This document shows, in pieces, positions 37,924 through 46,386 of a DNA stretch of 64,000 nucleotides (positions are counted from its first letter, which is position 1; every line of letters starts with the position of its first letter). Below the pieces are notes generated by a model. The model did no database searches and was not told the origin of the DNA. It worked only from the letters and a program-made list of their open reading frames with translations. The translations under genes and the position numbers were made by a program. This stretch comes from Variovorax sp. J22P240 (GTDB lineage Bacteria; Pseudomonadota; Gammaproteobacteria; Burkholderiales; Burkholderiaceae_C): the NCBI RefSeq assembly GCF_030316855.1, contig NZ_JASZYR010000003.1:62001-126000 (forward strand). The letters are read 5' to 3'.

Positions 37924-38544
37924 TCAAGCGGTTCCGCAGATGAATCGCGCCACTTCCGGCGTGACCAACCCCAGCGTGGCGAACAGCAAGACCCACACCG
38001 CGAGCATGAAGTGCCAATAGCGCGCGCAGAGCGCAATCCGCCAGGCCGCCTCGGCGGGTTCGCGCCGGACGGCACGCACCGTCCACGCCCAGGCGGCGAG
38101 CCCACCGGCCATGTGAAGGCCGTGCATTGCGGTCAGCAGGTAGAAGAAACTGCCGGCCGGATTGCCGGCAGGCATCACCTGTGCGCTCCACAAGGCCTGC
38201 CAGGCCCACAGTTGCACACAGATGAACGCCGCCGCGAACAGCCCTCCCGCTTGCAGCAGGCGACGCGTATGCAAGACATCGGCGGCGCGCGCCGCCCGGT
38301 GGGCCAGTTGCAAGGCCACGCTGCCCGCAACGAGCAACGACGTGCTGAGCCAGAGCTGCCACGGCAGCGCGAGTGTCACTGCGTCGCTGCTGTTCATGCG
38401 CATCACGTAGGCCGTGATGAAGAGCGAGAACAGGCTGGTGGCGACGCCCATGAACACCCACAGGCCGATGCTGGCCGCGCTCGCGTGCGCGGCGCGCAGC
38501 CTGCCGCTCCGATCGATGCCGTTGGCGACCATCGAAACGCTCAT
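37924..38544 (-). CDS. ctaE: Heme-copper oxidase subunit III (first copy)
   Basis: 206 aa, shorter than the other copy. Motifs: SIGLWVFMGVATSLFSLFI, FFYLLTAMHGLHMAGGLAAW and ARYWHFMLAVWVLLFATLG. Its ATG overlaps the ctaD stop by four bases, suggesting coupled translation. Two unlike subunit III genes side by side are a known feature of some caa3 operons. Confidence 0.88.
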   Translation of the reverse strand: MSVSMVANGIDRSGRLRAAHASAASIGLWVFMGVATSLFSLFITAYVMRMNSSDAVTLALPWQLWLSTSLLVAGSVALQLAHRAARAADVLHTRRLLQAGGLFAAAFICVQLWAWQALWSAQVMPAGNPAGSFFYLLTAMHGLHMAGGLAAWAWTVRAVRREPAEAAWRIALCARYWHFMLAVWVLLFATLGLVTPEVARFICGTA

Positions 38545-40340
38545 GCCAATGCCCCTCGGGCTTCGTCCTTGCCGCCATGAGGCTCGGGCTCGACGCCGCC
38601 GGCTTCGGGCGGTGCGGTCTGCGGGATGAAATCTTCCGACTTGCCCGGCACGCCATAGGCATAGGCCCACCGATAGACCACCGGCAACCGCGGCCCCCAG
38701 TTGCCATGGGTCGGCGGCGTCTCGGGCGTCTGCCATTCGAGCGAAGCGGCGCGCCACGGATTGGCATTCGCCGGCCGGCCGCGCCACGCGCTCCACGCGA
38801 GGTTGATGATGAACAGCAGCTGCGCCGCGCCGACGACCAGCGCGACCACGGTGATGAAGGTGTTCAGGCTGAACGCCGACGGCGGAATGAACTTGTAGCC
38901 GTCGAAGTTGTAGTAGCGCCGCGGCATGCCCAGCACGCCGAGGTAGTGCATGGGGAAATAGATCAGATAGGTGCCGATGAATGTGATCCAGAAATGCAGG
39001 TGCCCGAGCCGGTCGTCGAGCATGCGGCCCGTGACCTTCGGGAACCAGTGGTAGATGCCGCCGAACACCACCAGCAGCGGTGCCACGCCCATCACCATGT
39101 GGAAGTGCGCCACCACGAAGTAGGTGCCCGAGAGCGGAATGTCCACGCTCACGTTGCCGAGGAACAGTCCGGTCAGCCCGCCGATGGCGAAGGTGCACAC
39201 GAAAGCCAGCGCGAACAGCATCGGCACCGACAGGTGGATGTCTCCGCGCCACAGGGTCAGCAGCCAGTTGTAGACCTTGATGGCCGTGGGCACGGCAATG
39301 ATCAGTGTCGTGGTGGCGAAGAAGAAGCCGAAGTACGGGTTCATGCCCGCCACGAACATGTGGTGCGCCCAGACGACCACGCTCAGCCCGCCGATCGCCA
39401 CGATGGCCCACACCATCATCCGGTAGCCGAAGATGCACTTGCGCGCGTGCACGCTGATCAGGTCGGAAACGATCCCAAAGGCCGGCAGCGCCACGATGTA
39501 GACCTCCGGATGGCCGAAGAACCAGAACAGGTGCTGGAACAGCAACGGGCTGCCGCCCTTGTAGCCCGTGATCTGGCCCATCGACACCAGCGCCGGCATG
39601 AAGAAGCTGGTGCCCAGCGTGCGGTCGAGCAGCAGCATCACGCCGCTCACGAACAGCGCCGGAAAGCCGATCAACGCGAGGATGGTGGCGACGAAGATGC
39701 CCCACACGGTCAGCGGCATGCGCATCAGCGTCATGCCTTCGCAGCGGGCCTGGAGCACGGTGGTCACGTAGTTCAGGCCGCCCATCGTGGTCGCAACGAT
39801 GAAGATGACGAGCGACACCAGCATAAGGACGATGCCCCAGTCGTAGCCCGGCGTGCCCCGCAGGATCGACTGCGGCGGATACAGCGTCCACCCCGCGCCG
39901 GTCGGCCCACCCGGAACGAAGAAGCTCGCCATCAGCACCACGACCGACAGCAGGTAGACCCAGAAGCTCAGCATGTTGAGATAGGGGAAGACCATGTCCC
40001 GCGCGCCCACCATCAGCGGGATCAGGTAGTTTCCAAAGCCGCCGAGGAAGAGCGCGGTCAACAGGTAGATCACCATGATCATTCCGTGCATGGTCACGAA
40101 CTGGTAGTAGCGCTCGGGGTTGATGAACTCGAAGTGGCCGGGGTAGCCGAGTTGCAGCCGCATCAGGTTCGACAGCACGACCCCCACCACCCCCACCGTG
40201 ATGGCGACGCAGGCGTACTGGATCGCGATGACCTTGTGGTCCTGGCTCCAGATGTAGCGCCTCAGGAACGATGTCGGCGCGTGGTGTTCGGCGTCGTCGT
40301 CGTGTGGCACGGTGTGCCCCGCGGGCGAATCAGGGTTCAT
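38541..40340 (-). CDS. ctaD: Cytochrome c oxidase subunit I
   Basis: 599 aa. Catalytic subunit with 12 or more transmembrane helices. Heme a ligand region near FVTMHGMIMV; the CuB/cross-link motif FGHPEVYIVALPAF with the His-Tyr pair and the Glu of the D channel, so A1 type; HH in WAHHMFVAGMNP; the heme a3 and a His in VVAHFHMVMG. It accepts electrons from subunit II and reduces O2, pumping protons. Start overlaps the ctaC stop by four bases. Confidence 0.97.
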   Translation of the reverse strand: MNPDSPAGHTVPHDDDAEHHAPTSFLRRYIWSQDHKVIAIQYACVAITVGVVGVVLSNLMRLQLGYPGHFEFINPERYYQFVTMHGMIMVIYLLTALFLGGFGNYLIPLMVGARDMVFPYLNMLSFWVYLLSVVVLMASFFVPGGPTGAGWTLYPPQSILRGTPGYDWGIVLMLVSLVIFIVATTMGGLNYVTTVLQARCEGMTLMRMPLTVWGIFVATILALIGFPALFVSGVMLLLDRTLGTSFFMPALVSMGQITGYKGGSPLLFQHLFWFFGHPEVYIVALPAFGIVSDLISVHARKCIFGYRMMVWAIVAIGGLSVVVWAHHMFVAGMNPYFGFFFATTTLIIAVPTAIKVYNWLLTLWRGDIHLSVPMLFALAFVCTFAIGGLTGLFLGNVSVDIPLSGTYFVVAHFHMVMGVAPLLVVFGGIYHWFPKVTGRMLDDRLGHLHFWITFIGTYLIYFPMHYLGVLGMPRRYYNFDGYKFIPPSAFSLNTFITVVALVVGAAQLLFIINLAWSAWRGRPANANPWRAASLEWQTPETPPTHGNWGPRLPVVYRWAYAYGVPGKSEDFIPQTAPPEAGGVEPEPHGGKDEARGALA

Positions 40341-41500
40341 CGCTGCACCTTCGGTTCGGTGGCTGCCTGCGCCGGCGGGCTGCCGAGGGACTGGATGTAG
40401 GCCACCAGCGCGGCCAGTTCTTCGTCGGTCAGGTCGATCTTGGGCATGACGGGCGCAAAGCCCTTCACGCCACGCGCCTGCGGATCGCGGATGAAGCTGC
40501 GCAGGTAGTTGTCATCGACCAGCGCGGTGGTGCCGTCCCTCATGTTTTCGGTCTTGCCGTAGAGGCCCTTCCACGTCGGCCCTACGCGGGCGGTGCCGTC
40601 GATGGTGTGGCACGCCACGCAGCCCTTGGATTCGGACAGCGCGCGGCCCTGCTCCACGCGCGCGCCCGCGCCACCAGCGGCCGCTTCGCCCGTCGGAGGC
40701 GGGAGCGTCTTGACCTGCGTCCTGGCGAAGGTCGGCAATGCCACCTGCCAGGCCTGGAACTGCGCCGGATCTTCCACCACCACGAAGCCGCGCATGTTCG
40801 GATGGCCCACGCCGCAGAGCTGCGCGCACAGCGCCTCGAAGCGGCCCACGACGGTCGGCGTGAACCAGAAGCGGCTGACCTGCCCCGGCACTATGTTCAT
40901 GCGGGCGCGAAACGGCGGGACGTAGAAGTCGTGCAGCACGTCGTGCGAGCGAACCAGCACCAGCACTGGCTTGCCGAGCGGCAGGTGCACCTCGTCGCTG
41001 GCGACCATGATGTCGTCCTGCCCAGCCGGGTCGCCGGGATCGAGCCCGAAGGGATTGGAGGCGCTGTAGAAGCGCGCATCGCTCGCGCCCAGCTTGCCGT
41101 CAGCGCCGGGAAAACGGTAGCGCCACTGCCATTGCTGGCCCACCACCTCCAGCACGAGCGAGTCGCGTGGCTCCCTTACGTAGTTGGCGTAGACCACGAG
41201 ACCCGGCGCCAGCAGCGCGATGATCCCGACCGTCGTGCCGCCGATCAGCCAGCGTTCCAGCTTCTTGTTGTCGGGCTCATGTGCCGCGCGGCTGCCTTCG
41301 CGGTGGCGGAAGCGCACCAGCGTGTAGACGACGAAAAGATTGATCGCGACGAAGAAAATGCCCGTGATGACCAGCGTGATGGTCAGCGTGTGGTCCATCT
41401 CCTGCCAGTTGGAAGCCAGTGGCGTCAGCCACCACGGATTGAGAAAGTGAAAGGCCACCGAGGCGACCACGATGAGCAGCAGGGCAACGGCCATGATCAT
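40337..41500 (-). CDS. ctaC: Cytochrome c oxidase subunit II with fused cytochrome c (caa3 type)
   Basis: 387 aa. Two N-terminal membrane helices, a CuA cupredoxin domain and a C-terminal cytochrome c domain with the heme motif CVACH (about residue 297) and a likely Met ligand in FAPVMPKIDLT. The CuA loop reads CAQLCGVGHPNM: both Cys, the His and the Met are there, but the usual Glu of CxExC is Gln. First gene of the ctaC-ctaD-ctaE-ctaE-ctaF operon. The fused heme domain makes it a caa3 oxidase, able to take electrons without a separate cytochrome c. Confidence 0.95.
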   Translation of the reverse strand: MIMAVALLLIVVASVAFHFLNPWWLTPLASNWQEMDHTLTITLVITGIFFVAINLFVVYTLVRFRHREGSRAAHEPDNKKLERWLIGGTTVGIIALLAPGLVVYANYVREPRDSLVLEVVGQQWQWRYRFPGADGKLGASDARFYSASNPFGLDPGDPAGQDDIMVASDEVHLPLGKPVLVLVRSHDVLHDFYVPPFRARMNIVPGQVSRFWFTPTVVGRFEALCAQLCGVGHPNMRGFVVVEDPAQFQAWQVALPTFARTQVKTLPPPTGEAAAGGAGARVEQGRALSESKGCVACHTIDGTARVGPTWKGLYGKTENMRDGTTALVDDNYLRSFIRDPQARGVKGFAPVMPKIDLTDEELAALVAYIQSLGSPPAQAATEPKVQR

Positions 41501-41558
41501 GTGCGGTTCCTTTGCTGTGCATCGGCGGTCCGCGAGTCATCGGCGATGCGGCGGCGTT

Positions 41559-42074
41559 TCAGCGGAACGCCGGTACCTGCTGCTCCTCGCCCTCGAAACG
41601 GGCTTCAGGATGCGCGGTCTGCAACAGTGCCTCGATGTCCTGCACGCGCGATCGCGGCAAATCCACCATCAGGAGAATCCGGCCCTCGGCCATGGCGCCT
41701 TCGAAGCGCTGCAGCCGGGTGCTCGGAATGGAGATGCCGATCATGCTGGCGGACCAGGCGCCGATCACGCCGCCCAGCACGCCGAGCAGCACGGCCACTT
41801 CCCATTCGGGGTCGTCGCCCATGATCGGAAAAAGCAAGCCGGCCACCAGGCCGATGACCATGCCGCAGGCGCTGCCGATCACCCACCCGGTCTTCGCCGC
41901 GTGCACGACGTCCGAGGTCTGCCACACGTTGGCCGTGTGCAGGCCAGTCATGTCCATGCCTTCCGACCCGGCGAAATGAATGCGCGCAACGTCGACACGC
42001 GCCTGCACGAGATCGTGCATCGCTTGCCTGGCGCTCGCCAGATCTGGCATGAGCCAGTAAATACGTCTCCTCAT
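41559..42074 (-). CDS. DUF1269-like membrane protein
   Basis: 171 aa. An N-terminal soluble stretch (MRRRIYWLMPDLASARQAMHDL in part) is followed by two Gly-rich hydrophobic segments (TGWVIGSACGMVIGLVAGLLF and VLLGVLGGVIGAWSASMIGIS in parts) and a soluble C-terminal end with RILLMVDLPRSRVQDIE. The layout fits DUF1269-type proteins with a glycine-zipper hairpin flanked by a ferredoxin-like fold. Start chosen by a strong AGGAGGG site five bases upstream of the ATG. Role unknown. Confidence 0.6.
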   Translation of the reverse strand: MRRRIYWLMPDLASARQAMHDLVQARVDVARIHFAGSEGMDMTGLHTANVWQTSDVVHAAKTGWVIGSACGMVIGLVAGLLFPIMGDDPEWEVAVLLGVLGGVIGAWSASMIGISIPSTRLQRFEGAMAEGRILLMVDLPRSRVQDIEALLQTAHPEARFEGEEQQVPAFR

Positions 42075-42170
42075 GGCACCCTCCTTTCCGTCTTGCGACG
42101 AGACAAGGAACCATGGACGACTTATATGCCCATGAGCGTCTGTTATCAAGTCGGCAACCACCGACCCGCG

Positions 42171-43415
42171 TCACGCCGACGGCAGAAGCATTCTCAGCAG
42201 GCCCTGGGCCGTCACGAGGTTTCGCGGCGTGTGGGTTTCCTCGATCACGCCGCTCAGCCGCTTCCTGACGCTCTCGCTGTGGCGCGCGCGCCAGATCAGG
42301 AGGTCCGCGAGCCACGGGTGGTTGTTGATGCGGTTGGCCTGCTCGTAGGCATCGAAGCGCGGCTTCAGCGCGTGCAACGCGGCCTCGTAGCGTGCGCGCA
42401 CTTGCGCGTCGCCCAGCCGCTGGTCGCGGCCTTCTGCGATCGCCTGCGCGGCGAGCATGCCGGTCTCGAGCGCCTTGCCGATGCCCTCGCCGGTGAAGAG
42501 ATAGGTGCTGCCCGCCGCCTCGCCCGCCACCAGCAGCCCGGGCCGCGACCACTTCGCGCCGTCAAGCGAACAGCGCAACGGCGCGCCCTTCAACGGACCC
42601 AGCGGCTCGCCGCCCTCCATCAGCTCGCGCGCCGGCGCGTACAGCCTTGTGAAGGTGGCGAACAACTCGCGCAGGTTGACGTCGGGCACGTCCGCGCGGC
42701 TGTGGGTGATCCCGACACCAATGTTGAACACGCCGCCGGCGCACGGGAAGATCCAGCCGTAGCCGCGCCGCAATGCGCGATGCCACACCACGTCGAGTCC
42801 CTTGATCCGACCCACCATCGCATCGTTCCGGACGTAACCCCGCAGCGCCATCCCGCTCGGCGTGCGGCGCGTGCACAAGCCGGCCGAGTTCAGCGGAACC
42901 GATGCCGCGCCGGTGGCGAGCACGGTCCAGCGGGCGCGCAGCGCGTGCGGTACGCGCGGCGCGCCATCCGGCAAGGCAAGCCGCGCGCCGATCACCTGTT
43001 GACCGGGATCGAGGAGCGGTGCATCGAAGCGGGCCGGAGCGAGCCAGCGCACACCCGCCCTGATCGCCGAAAGCCGCAGGATCTCGTCCAGTTCACGGCG
43101 CGGCAGCACCGCGAGATGCGCCGGCACCTCCACCCGCCCGCCGCGCGGGCCGACACAGGCGACGTGCGTCGCGGCCCGTGCGTGTGCCAGCACTTCGTCG
43201 AGCACGCCGAGCCGCTCCAGCGCCCGGTGAGCATCCGGAATCAATCCGTCGCCGCAGACCTTGTCGCGCGGGAACAACTGCTGGTCGGCGAGCACTACAT
43301 CGAAGCCCGCCCGCGCCAGCGACTGGGCACAAGCGGTCCCGGCCGGGCCGGCGCCGATTACCAGCACCTCGCACGCTTGCGGGACCGGCGCCACCGGATC
43401 AGCCGCCGCTGCCAT
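42171..43415 (-). CDS. FAD-dependent oxidoreductase, geranylgeranyl-reductase-like
   Basis: 414 aa from the first ATG; a TTG seven codons earlier is possible but has no better ribosome site. FAD motif GAGPAGTACAQSL (about residue 23), the group's C-G-D motif KVCGDGLIPDA and LVAGEAAGSTYLFTGEGIGKALETG match the geranylgeranyl reductase family, which reduces isoprenoid double bonds or acts on phenolic lipids. Real substrate unknown. It overlaps the VOC gene by 17 bases. Confidence 0.85.
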   Translation of the reverse strand: MAAAADPVAPVPQACEVLVIGAGPAGTACAQSLARAGFDVVLADQQLFPRDKVCGDGLIPDAHRALERLGVLDEVLAHARAATHVACVGPRGGRVEVPAHLAVLPRRELDEILRLSAIRAGVRWLAPARFDAPLLDPGQQVIGARLALPDGAPRVPHALRARWTVLATGAASVPLNSAGLCTRRTPSGMALRGYVRNDAMVGRIKGLDVVWHRALRRGYGWIFPCAGGVFNIGVGITHSRADVPDVNLRELFATFTRLYAPARELMEGGEPLGPLKGAPLRCSLDGAKWSRPGLLVAGEAAGSTYLFTGEGIGKALETGMLAAQAIAEGRDQRLGDAQVRARYEAALHALKPRFDAYEQANRINNHPWLADLLIWRARHSESVRKRLSGVIEETHTPRNLVTAQGLLRMLLPSA

Positions 43416-43782
43416 AAGGCCGGGTGAGGATTTCAAGGACGTGGCCGTCGGGGTCGTCCCAGTAGACCCCCCGGCCGCCGTCGCCGTGGTTGATCTCGCC
43501 GGGCTGGTGGTGGCCGGGATCGGCCCAGTAGGGAATCCCGCGTGCGCGGATGCGCCCGAAGATGTCGTCGAACTCGCTCTCGCTCACGAGAAAGGCGTAG
43601 TGCGCCCAGTCGAACTCACCATCGACTTTCATGAAATCGAGCGTGACGCCGTTGTCGATTTCCACGCCATGAAACGGCCCGAAGGGAACCGGCGCGCCGC
43701 GCCCGAGCAACTCGGCCAGGAGTGCCGCTGATGCCCGCGGGTCGCGGGCCTTGACGATGGTGTGGTTCAACTGGATGGACAT
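43399..43782 (-). CDS. VOC/glyoxalase-fold protein
   Basis: 127 aa, one VOC unit of two halves: QLNHTIVKARDPRASA and WAHYAFLVSESEFDDIFGRI. Possible metal ligands are His in LNHTIV, His in WAHYAFL and Glu in DGHVLEILTRPYG. Found widely as small lyases or dioxygenases or as binding proteins. Overlaps the downstream flavoprotein gene, suggesting a shared operon. Function unassigned. Confidence 0.8.
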   Translation of the reverse strand: MSIQLNHTIVKARDPRASAALLAELLGRGAPVPFGPFHGVEIDNGVTLDFMKVDGEFDWAHYAFLVSESEFDDIFGRIRARGIPYWADPGHHQPGEINHGDGGRGVYWDDPDGHVLEILTRPYGSGG

Positions 43783-44006
43783 GATGGTCACCCTTCGATG
43801 CAAGCCACAAGTATTACGGCCACATCCGGCAGGCGCAACGCGGGGACGACGAATGACGGGCCGCAGCATGGGCAATGAGCCCCGCCAAGCTCGCTCTTGA
43901 AAGCCGCCGCCTGGCCCCCACGTCTCTTGGGATACCGCGCCCCGATGAAGGCGATGACCATCGACGATGATCGCTGCCCACTCGCGCAGCGTATCGCCAA
44001 GCAGCC

Positions 44007-44570
44007 ATGTACAAATTCCTGAAGATCTTCGCGCGCCCGTTGGCCGCGCTCCGGCAATCCGGCACCCAAGTCGCCAGCGAGCCCGGCATCCCGTCCGCCG
44101 GGGTTCGCGCATCGAGCCCCCGCCATCTCGCAGATATCCGCGAGATCGTGGGCCAGATGTCGGAGTCTCTGGGTGCCCGGCTCAAAGCGGCGGGCATCGC
44201 GATGGATCTGCGCATTCCATCGGATCCACTGACCGTGTTTCTCGACCGCTCGGGGATGCAGGAGGTCTTCACGCAAGTCGCCGATCTGGCCTGCCGCATC
44301 ATGCCGGCGGGTGGCACGTTGCAGTTGTTGGCCCGCGCGGATGGCGCGCACGCCGTCATCAATTTCATGGACCAGGCGCCTGCCGAAGAGCCGCGTCTCG
44401 GTCGGTGCTTCAGCGCCGCTTTGGCGCGTCGAGACGATGCGGCCCACGCCCAGTCGATCGACGGCGTCAAGCTGTGCGAACAGATCGTGAGCGACAACGG
44501 TGGGCGCATCTACGCGGCACCGTCGCCGCTGGGCAGCCTCGGGGTCACTCTGCGGCTGCCGCTCTGCTAG
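44007..44570 (+). CDS. Orphan histidine-kinase-ATPase-like protein
   Basis: 187 aa. After an N-terminal tail (about 40 residues) the sequence looks like a Bergerat ATPase fold without a kinase dimerisation domain: ADIREIVGQMSESLG, then FLDRSGMQEVFTQVADLACRIMPAGGTL, a GxL-type end SIDGVKLCEQIVSDNGGRIY and GSLGVTLRLPL, which is the kinase C-terminal pattern. The N-box Asn of the usual NLLxNA is not seen (it reads QVADLACRI), so ATP binding is doubtful. No partner lies nearby. Weak ribosome site. Confidence 0.5.
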   Translation: MYKFLKIFARPLAALRQSGTQVASEPGIPSAGVRASSPRHLADIREIVGQMSESLGARLKAAGIAMDLRIPSDPLTVFLDRSGMQEVFTQVADLACRIMPAGGTLQLLARADGAHAVINFMDQAPAEEPRLGRCFSAALARRDDAAHAQSIDGVKLCEQIVSDNGGRIYAAPSPLGSLGVTLRLPLC

Positions 44571-44597
44571 CTGCACGCCCACCCGCGGCGCGCCTGC

Positions 44598-44747
44598 TCA
44601 GTGCTGCGGCAAATACATCGTCGCTTCCACCTCGATCAGCACTTCGTCCCCCGGCAGGAAGCGCGATACCTCCACCACCGTGCTGACCGGCGGTTCGCCC
44701 GGGTAGAAGAGTCCACGCACGCGGTTGTACGGCGCGTAGTCGGAGCC
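44598..44747 (-). pseudogene. RidA-family gene, 3' fragment only
   Basis: Directly after the otnI stop and in the same frame, an open stretch of 49 codons reads DYAPYNRVRGLFYPGEPP, STVVEV, RFLPGDEVLIEVEATMYLP and stops. This is the C-terminal third of a RidA/YjgF (enamine deaminase) protein, including the typical FPG and IEVEA blocks. There is no start or N-terminal part. A deletion seems to have joined the otnI end to the ridA remnant. RidA proteins remove reactive enamine intermediates. Confidence 0.75.
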
Positions 44748-45572
44748 TCATGCGCCCGAGGTGCGCGGCAGCGAGCGCAGCCAGCCGAGCCCGTCCGAGG
44801 TGCCGTTGGCGACGGCACCGCGCCGCGGCCGGTATTCGCAGCCGACCCAGCCCTCCCAGCCGCATTGCGCGGACACCTCGTCGATGACATCGAAGAGATA
44901 GGGATGGTTCATCTCGCCAATGTCGGGCTCGTTCCGGTCCGGCACGCCCGCGATCTGAAAGTGCCCGACGCGGCCCGTGGGCAGGTACTTGCGGATCTTC
45001 ATCGCCACATCGCCCTCGACGATCTGGCAATGGTAGAGATCCATCTGCACCTGCACGTTCAGCGCGCCGACGGCCTCGACGATCTCGTGTGCGTGGTCCT
45101 GCCGGTTCAGGAAAAAGCGCGGAATGTCGCGCGTGTTGATCGGCTCGATCAGCAGATCGAGCCCGCCCTTGGCCGCTTCGACCGCGGCCCAACGAAGGTT
45201 GTCGATGTAGTTGGGCTGCACGGCGTCCCGTTCCGTGCCTCCCGGCACCAACCCGGCCATGACGTGGATGCGCGGACACGACAGTGCGGCGGCGTAGTCG
45301 AGCGCCTTGAGAATGCCTTCCCGAAACTCCGCTTCGCGCCCCGGCAGGCAGGCGAGACCGCGCTCCCCACGCTCCCAGTCACCGGGCGGCCCGTTGAACA
45401 GCACCTGCTGCAACCCATTGGCCGACAGCCGAGCCGCGAGTTCCCGCTGTTCATAGGCATAGGGAAACAGATATTCGACCGCCCGAAAGCCATCCTTCGC
45501 AGCGGCTTCAAAGCGGTCCAGAAAATCAAGCTCCGGATAGAGCATTGAAAGATTGGCGGCAAATCGAGGCAT
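44748..45572 (-). CDS. otnI: 2-oxo-tetronate isomerase (hydroxypyruvate isomerase family)
   Basis: 274 aa. TIM-barrel isomerase of the Hyi family: [19 protein letters not shown] start, [13 protein letters not shown] ([11 protein letters not shown]), [24 protein letters not shown] with metal Glu, [27 protein letters not shown] and VGCEYRP. In the ltnD-otnK-otnC-otnI set it turns 2-oxo-tetronate into 3-oxo-tetronate. The last 20 residues look slightly extended, so the junction with the broken ridA may have changed the end. Confidence 0.88.
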   Translation of the reverse strand: MPRFAANLSMLYPELDFLDRFEAAAKDGFRAVEYLFPYAYEQRELAARLSANGLQQVLFNGPPGDWERGERGLACLPGREAEFREGILKALDYAAALSCPRIHVMAGLVPGGTERDAVQPNYIDNLRWAAVEAAKGGLDLLIEPINTRDIPRFFLNRQDHAHEIVEAVGALNVQVQMDLYHCQIVEGDVAMKIRKYLPTGRVGHFQIAGVPDRNEPDIGEMNHPYLFDVIDEVSAQCGWEGWVGCEYRPRRGAVANGTSDGLGWLRSLPRTSGA

Positions 45573-45617
45573 CAAAAACTCCAACAGATCGAAGGCGCGG
45601 CGGCGCCCCGCAATTCC

Positions 45618-45711
45618 AGAAATGCCACGGATCCGGCTCCGCCGGTCCGCCGGCGTTGCCCCCCGGAGGGGGGTGTCCGAGCCACACGCAGTGGGCGAGG
45701 CTGGGGGGTAG
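45618..45711 (-). repeat. GC-rich 3' intergenic element, copy F
   Basis: About 94 bases between otnC and otnI, directly after the otnC stop. It shares GTGGGCGAGGCTGGGGGG, a CCCCCCTCCGGGGGG hairpin and CCGGCGGACCGGCGGA-type arms with the other copies. It lies inside a metabolic operon. Confidence 0.7.
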
Positions 45712-46386
45712 TCACCATCTAGCACCGAAGTTGCGGCGCAGGTCGTTGATCTGCTTTGGGCCCAGGGGTTCGGGCGCGCTTTGCTTCGCCTGGCTCGACA
45801 GGAGCCAGAGCTTGGCGGTTTCCTCCAGCTCCTCCAGCACGGCCATCGCGGCGGCGGGCGTGTCGTGCCAGACGTTGGGGCCGAGGCGGTCGAGCATCAC
45901 GGCGCGCAGCGGCGTGCCTTGCGTGCCGTAGCGCTCGATGGTCTGCGCGACCAGCGCCGCGGCTTCGGGCGCGCCGGGGAGGTGGTACGGAATCACCGGG
46001 ACATGGCCAACCTTCATCACGAAATACGGCGTGATCGGCGGGAGCAACTCCGCGCCCGCCGTGTTCAGCGTGAGCGCCACGCAGTGCGTGCTGTGCGTGT
46101 GGATGACGCAGCGCGTGCCCGCATCGAACTGGCTCGCAGCGCCGTAGATGCGCGCGTGCAGGGCGATGGTCTTGCTGGCGAGGTCGCCGTGGGTCTGGTG
46201 CAGATGGGCGTCGAGCCGTGCGAGCTTCGCAGGGTCGAGAAAGCCGAGGCAGGCATCGGTCGGCGTGATCAGGAAGCCGCTGTCGAGCCGGATGCTGATG
46301 TTCCCGGCAGTGGCGTGCACGTAGCCGCGCTCGAAGAGGCTGCGGCCGATGCGGCAGATTTCTTCTCTCGCGTGGCTCTCGTTCAT
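45712..46386 (-). CDS. otnC: 3-oxo-tetronate 4-phosphate decarboxylase
   Basis: 224 aa, class II aldolase/adducin fold. Marks: [14 protein letters not shown] (substrate and phosphate loop), [12 protein letters not shown], metal-binding [10 protein letters not shown] and the late His/Tyr region. In the threonate pathway it decarboxylates 3-oxo-tetronate 4-phosphate to DHAP. I chose the ATG giving MNESHAREE; it overlaps the otnK stop by four bases. Confidence 0.9.
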   Translation of the reverse strand: MNESHAREEICRIGRSLFERGYVHATAGNISIRLDSGFLITPTDACLGFLDPAKLARLDAHLHQTHGDLASKTIALHARIYGAASQFDAGTRCVIHTHSTHCVALTLNTAGAELLPPITPYFVMKVGHVPVIPYHLPGAPEAAALVAQTIERYGTQGTPLRAVMLDRLGPNVWHDTPAAAMAVLEELEETAKLWLLSSQAKQSAPEPLGPKQINDLRRNFGARW

